Below the pieces are notes generated by a model. The model had not been told where the DNA came from. It ran no database searches and saw only the letters and a list, made by a program, of their open reading frames with translations. Position numbers and translations under genes: made by a program. Positions 1 through 11,484 of a stretch of DNA of 64,000 nucleotides are shown here, piece by piece; within the stretch, counting starts at the first letter, position 1, and every line of letters starts with the position of its first letter. The stretch is from Yamagishiella unicocca (lineage: Eukaryota; Chlorophyta; Chlorophyceae; Chlamydomonadales; Volvocaceae), in assembly GCA_003116995.1 (NCBI GenBank), contig BDSL01000008.1:1302001-1366000 (forward strand). Direction: 5' to 3'.

Positions 1-105
1 CCAACCCAACCCAACCCAACCCGACCCGACCCGACCCAACCCAACCCAACCCAACCCGACCCGACCCGACCCGACCCGACCCGACCCGACCCGATCCTCC
101 CTCCC
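1..105. repeat. CCAAC/CCGAC pentamer satellite
   Basis: Tandem five-base units alternate in blocks between CCAAC and CCGAC. This is not the TTTTAGGG telomere repeat of volvocine algae. It probably lies in an intron or the 3' flank of the minus-strand exoribonuclease gene. Confidence 0.9.
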
Positions 106-618
106 CCCCTCCTCCGCCCACCTGCCGAACGAGGTGGCGGGTCGCTCCTCGGGACATACGGTGCCAGCAGCTAGCGCGGCCTCTGCGCGGGCAGCGGCGC
201 GCAGACAATCGTGCAACCAACCATGAGGGTTTGCGCCGCCCCCGGCAAACAGGGTGCGTCGACTGCGGTGCGTGTGGTTCAGTGGGCTGACCTTTTAGGT
301 TCATGACTCGAGTGGTTGTCGGTTTATGTGCGTGGGGGTGTGTGCGTGTGTTGGCGCAGCAGCACCAGCCCTTACCCTGAACACACAGAGTGTGCCTGGT
401 GAGGGTGGGGGGGGGCTGCTGCCGGCTAGGTGTCTAGCCGGGAGGACGCAATGCGAAGCAGCAACCAGCGCAACCACCTGGTGCACACACATAGCGCTGT
501 GAACGGCCGACATCGCTGAGTACGACCGTACGACGGTACTGTGGGTGACCCCAGGCTCTGAACAATCCCGCTCCCCTCCCCCCCAACACACACGGGGGGT
601 ACACCCCCACGCACGCAC
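106..618 (-). other. Probable 3' continuation of the XRN gene, exon structure unresolved
   Basis: Exon 13 of the exoribonuclease gene ends at 619 and is followed by GTGCGT. Further left on the minus strand, acceptor-like CAG sites occur near 240-290. A stretch open in more than one frame runs to a donor-like CAG/GTGGGC near 120. I cannot choose a frame, so neither the stop codon nor the number of remaining exons can be fixed. The predicted protein here is about 575 residues, shorter than typical XRN2/XRN4 (about 950), so more exons beyond the left edge are likely. Confidence 0.4.
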
Positions 619-3600
619 CAGCTGCCGCCTCCAGCCGCTCGATGGGGAAGCGGCGGTAGGGGTGCGCGGTCATCACGTGGCGCTTGCGGCGGTTCTCCAG
701 GGCGTTCAGCTGTGACTTGGAGGACTGTGCGGCAGGGGAAGGGTTTCGAGGATGCCCGAAAAAACCGTTTAGAACAGACGTTTTGAGATGCATGCTGGAG
801 AACTGGGTTGGGGATACGAAAGCCGAAGGTCGTAAGTTGACCTTCGGCGGCAGGGGGAGGGGGGGTGAGGGTGGGCGGTGGCGTGATCAGGGTTTCGTCC
901 CAAGCGCCTTGCGGGGCCCCCCTCCCCACCACCATCCCGCCAACATTGCCCTGATGACCCCCACTACGACCTCCCAGCCCCGCATTCCCGCATTCCCTCG
1001 CCATAACCCTTTGTCGTACGCCGTACGCGGTACCCAACGACCCGCCCCACCTCGTACTCGCTGTCCGCGTCGTCCAGCTCGTCCTGCAGCTGCCTCTCCG
1101 GCGGCTCCCCCAGCGGCGCAGTGCCGCGCTGCACCGCCTCCAGCCGGTTGGCGGCGCAGGTGCGGGCGCTGCGAGCCGTGGTGACCACCTGGGAACCGGG
1201 GACCAGGCGGGGGGGGGGGTTTACAAGTTAAAAACCGGTAACTCGACTGGGGTAATGTAGCGGGGGGGGGGGGCAAAAAAGAACCGGTCGAATACCAGCC
1301 AGGGGGTGTGTGAGGAAGCCCATGGATCGGCGCTGAACAGTAATGCCGATTAGGAAGGCGTTCTATGGGGTAGGGTAAAACGTTCACACGTTCGGAATGG
1401 CATGCTGGAGAACTTGGTGTCGCCCCAGCCCGCGGGGGGGGGGGTAAAAGATAATCCGCGAACCCACGGCCAACATACGGGGGTGAAGACACGTGTACGA
1501 ACGGGGAGGGGGTGATCAGCGGGGAGGGTGCGTGGTGTGGTTTTGTTGCGGGACAGCAGGGGAGGAATCTGTACGGCCCCCTCCGCTAGCCGCTCAGTGG
1601 CAGCTAGAGCACCTCCTCCTCCTCCTCCTCCCCTCTTACCCGCTGCATCCTCGCCGCCTCCGCCGCCATCGTCCTGCACTCGCCGCAATCGCCATACAGC
1701 GCTTCATACAGGTCCTCGTCAAAGCCGCTCCCGCGGGCGCCGGCGCCGCTGCCGTCGTCGCTGGGGGTCACCATGAGCTGCCGCACGCAGGGTGCCGCCA
1801 GGTGCCGGCAGTTGGCTGGCAGCAGCGCCAGTGCGCAGGCCACCGGCAGCAGCGGCTGGTCAGCCAGCGGGTCGGGCGGCCCGAAGGTGTCCAGCGTCAG
1901 GTACTGCTGCCCCGCAGCCACAGCAGCCTCGCAGGTGGCGCGTACGGCGGCGGCGGTGGGCCCTATGCCGTCGTAGTAGAAGCTGCGACGGCACCGCGAG
2001 GGAGCGGGGGTGCGGGAGGTGGGGGTAGGCGCGGTGGGTCGCAGAGAAGACACCGGTTACTCGAAACATGGGAAGTGTCGGGGGGGGGAGGTCGTGGGTA
2101 ATGTAGCATGTGCAGGATGCCAGGTAAGTGCGGGCGGTGGCCCGAGGGGGGCGATCAAATGAAGAGTGGAAGGGGGCCGGGAAACACGTCAGGTATGCCG
2201 TGCCCTGCCTCCCATGGAATGGGCTGGCTTCTCGACCCTCCTCGCCCCTCCTCGCCCGACGACGGGTTTCCAAAGCCAGCGCCCTTCTCCTCCCCCTCCT
2301 CCTCCCCCCCTCCTCCTCCACCTCCTCCTCCTCCACCCCCTTCCTCCTCCTCCACCCCCTTCCCCCCCTCCTCCTCCTCCTCCACCCCCTTCCCCTCCTC
2401 CTCCTCCTCCTCCTCCACCCCCTTCCCCTCCTCCTCCTCCTCCACCCCCTTCCCCTCCTCCTCCTCCTCCACCCCCTTCCCCTCCTCCTCCTCCTCCACC
2501 CCCTTCCCCTCCTCCTCCTCCTCCACCCCTTCCCCTCCTCCTCCTCCTCCACCCCCTTCCCCTCCTCCTCCTCCTCCACCCCCTTCCCCTCCTCCTCCTC
2601 CTCCTCCTCCACCCCCTTCCCCTCCTCCTCCTCCTCCACCCCCTTCCCCTCCTCCTCCTCCTCCACCCCCTTCCCCTCCTCCTCCTCCTCCACCCCCTCC
2701 TCCTCACCGGTAATCCGGGCACTGCCCCGTGAGGTACATCTGCAGCAGCCACACGCAGCCCCGCAGGTAGACCCGCGGGTCGGCTGCGGCCTTGCTGCCG
2801 CGCCACTCGTCGGCGCCGTGGCCGCCTACCCCACTGGCGCCGCCTGCGGGACGTATCACAGCGCGAATGACGTCGCTCACAGGCCTCGGCCTTCACCCAA
2901 GTTCCAGTGGACACCGTTCACCCAACTTCCAGTGAACTTCCTTTCACTGAGACTACTAAGACGCAAGCAAACTGCGACCAGCATGCCCGTCCCCCTTCCC
3001 CAACCACCACCACACGCGGGTACTGCCTGGATGCCCCCCTCCGCTCCTTCTCCTTGCCGCGCCTCTCCTCTGGACCACCACCCCTTCACCGCCCTTGGTT
3101 TGTCGGCCGTGGATTCGCGGATTCCCTTATGAAACACTCACCCCATCCACACACACAGAGACACCGTCCTCTAAAACCCCTGGCTCCCCCCCGCCCTCCC
3201 CATCCCCACGGGTCTTCCTCGGCTCCCCCCCCCACGCACCCGGAGCCCCGCTGGGCGCTCCCGACAGGTCCAGCAGCCGAACCAGCGCCGCCGCGTCCAG
3301 CCGCGGTGTGCCCGTGAGGGGGTCGATGGAGGTGACGGAGCCCCCCCGGCCCAGGGACCCGGAGCTGCTGTCTCCGGTCCTCGCCACTGCCGCCTGGTAG
3401 GCCGGCCACAGCCCCGACCGACCAGTGCCTGCGCCACCACCGGTGGTCGCCCGGGGGGGTTGGGGGAGAGGGCTCAGGAGGAAGGGGGGAAGCGTATGGA
3501 GGGGAGGGAAGAAGGACAGGAGGTGGAAGGGCACCCGGGGGGTTCCGAGGAAGACCCGTGGATGCCAGAAAAAACCCGGGGGGGGGGTACAGAAAAGCAC

Positions 3601-6600
3601 CAGGGCGCGTGGGGGGGGGAGGAACGAGCTGTCCGGGCGCAGCGCAAGACGGCATGAGATGTAAGCAGGGGGGGAGTACACTAAAATAACCGGTAACGCG
3701 ACTGGGGAAGCAGGGGCGGGGCCGTAGGGAGGAGGGGGGAGGGGGGGGCATGCCGGCGGGGTGGGAGGTGTCGTGAGGTCCTCCCCCCCCCCGGCCTCAC
3801 CTTCCAGGTACACGCCCCTCAGTCCGGGCAGGTAGTCGTTGCCCTTGGCCATGATGGCGACCAGCGTGAGGTCCAGCTTGGCGTGGAGCAGAGCCGACTG
3901 CAGCGGCACCTGGGGGGAGGGGTGGGGGGATGGAGGGTTGGGCGGCACCTGGTGTGTGTGGGGGGGTAAAAGATAATCCGCGAATCCACGGCCGACATCC
4001 CCTGGGGGGGGCTTGTTGCAGGGTGCTGGCGTGGCCCCACCTGTCCCGCCGTCACCACCCGCGCCAGCATCCCCGACGCCCACTGCTGGTGCAGCAGGTT
4101 GACGGAGAAGATGGGCAGCCGCGCGTCCAGCCGACCGTCGTTGAGGCCACTGTTGGCAACGTACAAGTTCTCCTGCGTGTGTGTTTGTGTGTGAATGAGG
4201 GGTGGGGGGGGGTTACACAAAAGAATCGGTAATTCGACATGGGAAGTGTAGCTGGTGCATAGCCTTCGCCCAGGCAGGGGTGCGAGGCGAGGGGTGAGGG
4301 GAGCGTCGAGGGCGGCGCGCGCATGCGAATGTGGGGCGTGGGTACCGGTAATGACCGCGGCACATCGCCCGGTCTGCCTTCCTCCCGATGACGCATCCCC
4401 TCTATGCCCAGCCGGCGCCCCCCTCTCCCCTGCCTCCTCCCCTCCCCCTTCCTGCGCCATAAGGCCCCCACCTTGTAGCTGGTCAGCGCCATGAGGATGA
4501 GATCCGCATCGTCACCCAGGATCACTGCGGGGTGTCGTACAGGGGCGCGTGTAAGCCGGGAGACACGCCTTGCCTTACAGACACACGTGTGTGTGTTTTG
4601 GCCCTGGACTACAGCCTGGACTACAGCCTGGACTACAGCCTGGACCACAGCCCGGACTACAGAATATGGGTACAAAGGGAAGCGCGCGGGGGCACCGGGG
4701 CCGTCGCCTCCGTACAGCCCGGCCTCCTGCGACGCCACCCCCCTTGGCTGGCGGCGGCGGGGGGGTGTTGGGGTAGGAGAGGCAGCCCGGCGGCGGCGGC
4801 GGTGGAGAGGGAGGGGGGCGGGCGATGATGCCCCAGTGTGCGTTGCTCGCCGACCCAGGGGTCCGGAGAGCAAAGGCGGATGTCGTACATCGTCGTACCG
4901 TGTGTGTCGTTGGGGTCCTCTGGGTACCACTGCCGCGCGAGGCGGCCCAGCACCTTGACCTCGCCCTCGCCCTGGGGGGTTGGGTGGTTGGGTGGTTGGG
5001 GGTTGCAAAAAAACCGTTTACGCGACGCGAGGTTGGGGGGGGGCCGGATTGGGGTGGGGGGAGGGCGCGGGGTCGAGGGGAAACCCTCAATGGCGTTTGT
5101 CCCGGCGCGCGCTCACTCCGGCGGGCGCAGAGGGGTGGGGGCGACGGTGTGATGTGAGGGGGGACCCAACCCCGTACTGGCTTGGTTGGTGTGATGCGAG
5201 ATATGTGGCAAGCACAGCGCAGCAGGGTACGTGACACAAGCAGGGGCGGCACCAGGTAATGTGGAGTAGCACGACACCACAACGACCTTGACAACCACCA
5301 TAACGGCAAACCACCCACCTTAACGGTGCCGTCCGACAGCTCAAACACCAGGTGGCGGAAGCGCCTGCCCGACATCTGGGGCCGGGAATGGGTTCGGTTT
5401 CGGAGGTTGAGCTCGGCTCGGGTTCGTGGAAGTTCTGACGGCAAACTGAGGGTTGACTGCTGTGGATGTAAGCGTTAAGCTGCAGCACGTGCGGCGGCGG
5501 CGGCAGCACTCTGTTCGCGGAGCAGATGCTGGTGCACTGGTTCCCACGCGATTCCCAACCATCACACGGAACCCCTCCCCTCCCCTCCCCTCCCTGACCG
5601 CAGCAGTGAGTCTTATGCGCGAAGACGAACCACGGCAATGCTCGCAGCCAATAACCACCAACGCAAGCAAACGGTAAATACCGCTTACATCTGGTGCATC
5701 GCGGCAACGTGTGTGGGGACTCAACGGCGCTGACCTAGGTCATGAGGCACTCGCGGCGGCGCCCACCGCCCGGTTGCTCTGCCCCGCGCGGCGCTCGTCG
5801 CTCGTCCCAACGACCTCCCAACCACCAACGCACCTTGACGCAGCAGTAGTAGGTCAGCGAGTGTGTGAGGTCCAACATGAAGGTGGTGCCCGGGGTGATG
5901 GCCACACCAGTGAGGGTCTCGCCGTCATCCACAGACCGGCCAGTTTTCTGCTTGGTCGGGGGAGAATGGGAGGAGACCCGTGGGTCGGTAACCCCATCGG
6001 AGGAAACCCCAATGCCTCACGTTCCGCCCAACCCCCATCACACCCTTCACCCCGCCCGACGCTCTGCTGCCCTAGGCCCCCACCCGCCACGCGCGTTCCA
6101 ACCCTTTTCCCTTCCTCTAGGCTTTCTTTCCTCTCCATGTGTCGTACCACGGGTTGCCTCTTCAACGTTCAATCCCCTGGGTACCGACCTTCCGCCTGTC
6201 CCGCTGGGTCAGGAGCTTGGCCAGGGGGGCGGGTCCATCCACCGCAATCATGACCGACTTGGTGGGGTTGGTGATATCTAGGATGGAGTGCAGCCGCTTG
6301 TGCAGCATCTTGTGAAAATGGTTGTGGTTCTTGGCTGGGGATGTGGAAGTGCAACAGGAATGCAGGGCGATCGGGAGTAGGGGGTGGGGGTCAGTGGAGC
6401 AGTGCTCGGGCAGGGCTTCAGGCGGGGGGGGCGGCGCGGGGTGCGTTTCCCGGTTGCAGTCGGGATGTGGATGCCGAGCGCAGATGGGTGCTGGAGCAGC
6501 TTCCGATGGTGGGGGAGGGTGGAGGGTTGGCGGGCGGCGGTGGATGATGGGGGTGGGAGCAAGGTTGGTGGAGAGGAAGACAGGGGGTCGTAAAGGCAGG

Positions 6601-6973
6601 CCGGCAACAAGTTAGACAGCATGCAACTTCAAACTCGTGCTCGAAACATTATCCTAGCTAGTATGCCTCGTCTCCTTGTCGACCTGCCAGCTCTCTACCC
6701 CCCTCCCCCGCGCTACGGGTTTCTTCTCCATCCCCAGCCCGCCACTTCTTCCCCTCCCCTCCCACATCAACCACCCCTGTGCTGCTATACTTAATAATTG
6801 AATGCATGGGACTGGCTAGCCGTTCCTTCGGCACACAACCCACCGCGGCGCATGACAGTATGGAGCACCGAGTTGAGGTCAATATATAGATGGTCCACCC
6901 GAACCTTGCCCAGCGGCACATAAGACTTGGCATATTTCTCCGAAAACCACACGTTGAAGCCCGGGATGCCCAT
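619..6973 (-). CDS. XRN-family 5'-3' exoribonuclease, divergent clade (3' partial)
   Basis: Degrades 5'-monophosphorylated RNA processively in known family members. The ATG at 6973 opens MGIPGFNVWFSEKY, the family N-terminus. Thirteen exons, phase-consistent: 6973-6844, 6334-6189, 5947-5834, 5375-5319, 4971-4899, 4524-4472, 4172-4041, 3909-3801, 3428-3240, 2843-2708, 1982-1640, 1188-1051, 724-619 (about 575 aa). The acidic metal-binding residues of the active site are all present: D32 (YIDLNSVLH), D76 (AVDGPAPLAKLLTQR), E151/E153 (GEGE), D179/D181 (DDADLI) and D260 (GNDYLP). Residues around 300-340 match the conserved region 2 block ending CVWLLQMYLTGQCPDY, followed by a run ending in RQLM that resembles the family's proline-leucine segment. 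The order of motifs is canonical, but sequence between them is far from XRN1/XRN2, so cytoplasmic or nuclear role is unclear. Introns are packed with minisatellites and dispersed repeats. Confidence 0.85.
742..812 (-). repeat. Dispersed intronic repeat family A, copy 1
   Basis: Read on the minus strand it contains CCAGCATGCATCTC, then AAAACGTCTGTTCTAAACGG, then a tail ending near TCCTCGAAACCC. It ends 18 nt before the acceptor of exon 13 of the XRN gene. The same module recurs in introns of at least four other genes in this window. Confidence 0.8.
1218..1261. repeat. Dispersed intronic repeat family C, copies at 1218-1261, 2047-2080, 3674-3712, 4208-4256
   Basis: Each copy has a core like AACCGGTAACTCGACTGGG followed by a short tail such as AATGTAGC or AAGTGTAGC. 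All four lie in introns of the XRN gene. Copies differ by scattered substitutions, so they are independent insertions or old duplications rather than a tandem array. Confidence 0.7.
1436..1486. repeat. Dispersed intronic repeat family B (XRN copies at 1436-1486, 3101-3130, 3957-4000)
   Basis: Core TAAAAGATAATCCGCG followed by AACCCACGGCC (or its reverse complement), usually with a G or C run beside it. Three copies lie in introns of the XRN gene. Others lie at 13552-13592 (intron of the first GPI-type gene), 49643-49720 (two copies, PDCD2 intron) and 51359-51390 (PDCD2 intron). Confidence 0.8.
2281..2703. repeat. CCT-rich minisatellite directly at an XRN splice donor
   Basis: About 14 imperfect units of 27-33 bp built from CTCCTCCTCC followed by ACCCCCTTCCC. 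It fills the donor side of XRN intron 10 (1983-2707 on the minus strand), starting within a few bases of the GTGAGG donor. All six frames are open through it, so the long Pro/Ser- or Glu-rich reading frames here are not genes. Confidence 0.9.
4607..4663. repeat. Short tandem repeat, about 14 bp
   Basis: About four copies of a unit like CTGGACTACAGC lie in XRN intron 5 (4525-4898). Confidence 0.85.
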
Positions 6974-7792
6974 GGTTCGAGCTGGTGAGCTAAAGAAAAT
7001 TATGTGTGGAATTAAAAAGTGGTGTCGTTTCCTGGACCGACTTTTTGGTCCACGGGTACAACCTATTTGCGTTTGATAGTCATGGTTAGGGATTAATACC
7101 GCTGAAATGGGGATATTTAGCCCTAACTTGCTGACCAGCACAAAGGAGCCCTAATGCGCCCCCAAAAAGAGTTCTTGCGTAATCTTAATCGACGATGTCG
7201 AAACCCATGTAAGCAAAACCTGACTACTGCTGAAAGCTATGCGTCTGGACAAACCCGGTCCGATTCGTCGTACTGTTGTACAATCGTGATATATATGGGC
7301 TGTAACGACGAGCAACAGCACTAGAACAGACATACTTCTGCTGACCTTGACTCAACGCAAACACAAAGCTTCCTGTACGGCCCGTGTAACTCCCGACAGA
7401 ATCAAGGAACGGCTCGACAGCCGTCGGCGCACCTACCGCTGCCGAAATAAGGTGGGGGTGATCATGATCGACGTACATCCTTAGAGGGGACTTCGTGTGT
7501 GTCCAGTGGAATGCGGGCGCTCTCCTGTTGTTCTTCGGCGTGTCACCGAAAGCGGACCCAGCATGTTTCGCTTCTGCTCACGCAACAAGAATAACCTTGA
7601 TAGATAAATGTCACGCACACATAACATGTGATCTGTCTCCGGCATGCATTTGCGTCGTCCTGTTCCGTTGCGCCGCATCGCTAAGAAACTTACGGCTTTG
7701 CCTTGTATCATCCGGCTGCTGGGCCTTGCCAGTTCCTTTTTATACAGATTATACAGCTCTGAGCGCACACCAGATCATCTTTTCGTCCGCAT
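6974..7792. promoter_or_regulatory. Divergent intergenic region, XRN(-)/zinc finger(+)
   Basis: This 819-bp region separates two head-to-head start codons and should hold both promoters. Its GC content is visibly lower than the flanking genes. A TATA-like TTTTTATACAG lies about 50 bp before the ATG at 7793. No further ORF here is convincing. Confidence 0.5.
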
Positions 7793-9529
7793 ATGGCCAC
7801 GAACCTCTGTGCGGAGTGCGGCACACGGCTGCCGCGGCCTGAGTACAAGACCCACATGCAGCAGGTTCACGGCGTGCCAGTCATGGACGACAGTGATGAG
7901 GACCGCGGCGATGCTCCCCAGGTGGAAGACGCCACCGGTAAGCCCCCTCGCAGTCGCCGCGGCGGCCGCCGCACCGAAGGCGAGCCCAGGCGAGATCAGG
8001 CGAGAAGCTCACCGACGCTAATGCTGACGCCGCAGGTGTCGGAGCCGAAGGCTTAGCCGACGCAGCCGAGGGCGCCGCGCCGGCACGTGGCGGGGGCCGT
8101 AGCGGCGGTGCCCGCCGCGGGCGGCGGTCAGCGCGTGCCGAGGGCGAGGAGGGCGCCGAGGGCGCGCCGCCGCCCGTGGGGGAATTTGCCTGCACTGAAT
8201 GCGACCGCTCTTTCGCGAGCCAGCAGGGCCTTATGCGCCACACGCAGGCTAAGCACCCCGATTCCGCCGCGGTGGCGGCTGCCGAGGCGCCGGCGGGACC
8301 CCCACGGCGCGGGGGCGGCCGCGGCCGCCGCACCGAGGGCGATGGCGAGGCTGTGGCTGCGGACGGCGAGCGCCGGCCACCCCGGCAGCGCCGGCCGCGT
8401 GGTGCCGGCAGGGGCGCCGGCGGTGCGGCGGCGGTTCCTGATGATCCCGACGAGGCGGCCGCTGTCGCCGCCGCCGCGGCGGCGGCAGCCCTGGGCGGTG
8501 CGCCGGCCGCCTCCGAGCCGAAGCCCGAGCGCCTGGTCACGCTGTTCCGCTGCAAGCTTTGCGAGCAGGGCTTCAAGTAAGTGGCTTCTCAGAACGGGAC
8601 GGTGGACCAAGTCCAGGAAGCCACCAAGTCCAGGAAGGGTTGATGTTTTTGCCGACAACTGCCATGGACGTGACCCACCGACGGGCGCCTCGAGGCGCCC
8701 GTCGGACGCCATTCGCGCATCACACCGTTTCAGCAGAGCTCCATGACTGGTACATGCCTGACGTGTAGTGCCCCCCGCGCTGTGCCATCATGCTGCGTGA
8801 CCACCAGGAGCAAGAACCGCGCGCGCAGCCATGTGACGGAGACACACCCCGGGGACGTGCCGGCGGAGGCTACTCCGGCGGCACCGGCTGAGCCCGCGGC
8901 CGCCGATGGCGAGGCAGCCCCTATCGAGGCCGAGGTTGTGGCGGCAGATTCGCTTCTGGAGCTGGTCCAGGTGGGTTTCCTGCAGGGGAGGTAGATGGCC
9001 GTACGTACTACCGGGAGTGCCGCATTCGGCTATCGCCATCCTGTGGGCATCCTGTGGGGTATCGCGCTCAGCTGCAACCTACAGTACATGAGGCACTGCG
9101 TGCAAGCCAGCTTGGGCGAAATGAGTTGCGCAATTTGCTGGGTCCGGTCCTTGGGCGTTCGTGCGTTTGCATTTTGACATGCGCGTATTTAGCGGCCTGG
9201 GTAGGATGGGAGGGTGCGGTACAGTCACGATTGACTAACACCCTGACCTTTCCATGGCCCGTTTTGTGGCGTCCTCCTATCCAACCACGCAGGTGACTGC
9301 TCGCCGGGCGCCCAGGTCGCAGGCCCGCCGTGGTCGCAGGCCCGCAGCCGCCGCCGCCGCCGCTGAGGGCGACGACGCCGCCGCCGAGGGTGACGCCGCC
9401 GCGCCCCGCAGCACCGTCCGCCGGGGCGGCCGGCCTCCCAAGACGCAAGCTGCCGCCGACGCCGGCGACGCCGCCGTCGCCCCAGTGGCGGATGAGCTGG
9501 CGGCTCTGGGCATTGTGTCCGCCACGTAG
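7793..9529 (+). CDS. C2H2 zinc-finger protein with an AT-hook-like motif
   Basis: Four exons, 7793-7937, 8036-8576, 8808-8970 and 9293-9529, give 361 aa with all junctions in phase. Three C2H2 fingers are visible. Finger 1 is at residues 5-26 (CAEC..HMQQVH, short and lacking the usual aromatic). Finger 2 is near 101-121 (CTECDRSF..HTQAKH). Finger 3 is at 221-242 (CKLCEQGF..HVTETH) and is split by a phase-2 intron between its zinc-ligand pairs. A basic RRGGRPPK near residue 328 resembles an AT-hook. The spacers are Ala/Gly/Arg-rich. The family generally binds DNA or RNA in the nucleus; targets cannot be inferred. Upstream it is head-to-head with the XRN gene. Confidence 0.85.
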
Positions 9530-11484
9530 GCGCCGCCTAGCCACCTCGGCAAACCCGTCGGCCGCTGCGGCCCTCCGGCCCTCCCTCGACCGCAGCCGCA
9601 GCCGCCACTCAAAACGGCGGCGGCAGCGGTGGCAGTGGCCGGCTGCCGCACCGGCGGCCTCCGCGTTCGTTCGATCCGTTGCCTAGATAGGCAGCGAGTG
9701 CACCGCCCCCGCGCCGCCGCGCCCACCCGGCCCACGACGGCCGGAACCGGCCACAGATGAAGCGCCCCCCATTAGGGCCCAGGCAGGCCCCAGCTAGCGC
9801 CGGGCTGCCGTCGTAGAAGGCGCGCAAGTGTGCCACCACAGTTGGCAGCGGCGTGCGTGTTTTGTCCTCCAGTGCCCTCGTCGTCGCCGCCGCCTCGCTC
9901 CAGCAGCGCGCATGCGTCTCTGCCATCTCCTTCACCGCTCCCACCACCGCCATGACCACCTATCCCTTCACCAGCCATGCGCTCTAGCTCGATGAGGCGG
10001 CGAAAGAGCGGGCTTGAATCTGCCCCTGTGAGACTCGTTAATCCGGACACTGGCAACTGGCCAGAACCCAACGTGTTGTTTGAGCTCGGCGGGCTCACCC
10101 CCAAGAGCCCGGTCGCTGAGCTGTAGCAGCGACTGTGTAACGCCAGGCTGCCACTTGCCACCGCATCCGTTTCGATAACCACATGGCACCGCACGCGTCT
10201 GGCGATGTGATGCCCGCCCGCCATTGCGAACGAAGTTTCCCCTTGCACCAGCGCCCAGCATAGCGCGCACCGGCAGTGCGTATGTGTCGTTTTGCATGGC
10301 GGTGAGGACAGCCCGAGCCGGCGATTAGGACACTGGCTGACACGCACAGGCACACACATTCTTCTGAGGTCAGCACACGACGCGCCCGAGATCGGAGTGC
10401 ATTTGTGTGGGCAAGAAACGTGTGCACTTGGGGGTTGCAGTCTAAGTATTAGCTGTGAGGAGGGGCAAGGGAATGCGGTGCTCCGAGAGGTCTTCAGTGC
10501 CAGCGCCATACATTACAGCGCGTTGTCCGCGGGTTGCATACCACAAAAAGAGGGAAACATACACAGCAGGTATAAATAACCTTGCTTGGCATCTTTAGGT
10601 CTAGTCGGGGCGCTCAATCGCATGCGATGGCATCTAATGAGGCCAGCTAGTTGCCAGTCACGAGTGGCAGACCGCATGTACATGGTCACGATGCCGATAT
10701 CTGAAATATTGACGTCTTGTCCGTAACATCCATAGCTATGTTGATCGTTGCGGTCTCATAAATATGCGTAAATGACTAGGGCCCGTCAGCGGCGGGACAC
10801 CGATACGTGATCTAGGAATGAATTGATGCGACGCCAGCATCGACCCACCATTGTGTCTATCCTAACAAGCGCGCACGTCTGCATGCGGCGTGATGAGGTC
10901 ACGCTCACATAAAAGAAAGCAAAATACGTTATCATCAAAACGCGTTCCGCTGCGTGTTGCAGCAGCGACACCGTCACCAATCAAAACACGCTCCTCTGCG
11001 CGTTACTACGCGCACCAACCGAGAGCCCATGCACTGCATGTTGCAGCAGCGGCGGCTCGTGTGGTGGCACTCTCGCAGGCACGCCCTTTAAGGGCCTTAT
11101 CGCCGGGGTCAGCTGACCCCCTCCCTGCGCAGACTTTATGAAGTCCACACTCCCACACCTGGTCACGTCTGCTGGTGGGCTCACTTCTCACGCACCGATC
11201 CATTACTCCCTTGAGCAGTCGACGTTTCGAACGTATACGTCGCCTGCTCGTAGCGCACACTGTTTGGGCTTCTGGACTTCAGCCTAGGTTGGAGCTCATT
11301 CCGCCAGCGAACACACGGGTGCCAGCAGTCACAGCCAGCCAACCCGTAGACCCTACCACCACCCTACGCCCTGCCTACCCCCTTCCGCTCCCTCCCTACA
11401 CCTGGCGCTTCGGCCCATGCAGCCACCGGGCACGATCCGCTGCCTCCCCTCCCCCACGCGACCGGCCCGCCCTCTGGCCGCCTC
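9530..11484. other. Intergenic, one weak minus-strand candidate exon
   Basis: Mostly non-coding between convergent genes. A minus-strand frame at 9609-9957 starting MAVVGAVKEMAETHARC has an amphipathic helical look. An adjacent frame contains LFRRLIELERM just upstream (about 9970-10010), so it could be a spliced fragment of an unrecognised gene. I found no acceptable splice model. A TGTAA motif (the algal poly(A) signal) on the plus strand near 10136 could serve the zinc-finger gene. Confidence 0.3.

Noticed and set aside
1..105. Telomere or subtelomere repeat
   Set aside because: Units are CCAAC/CCGAC, not the TTTTAGGG-type repeat of these algae, and a gene continues beside it.
2108..2914. 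Long Pro-, Ser- or Glu-rich ORFs on both strands
   Set aside because: They are open only because of the CCT-rich minisatellite in an XRN intron; other frames contain the real exons.
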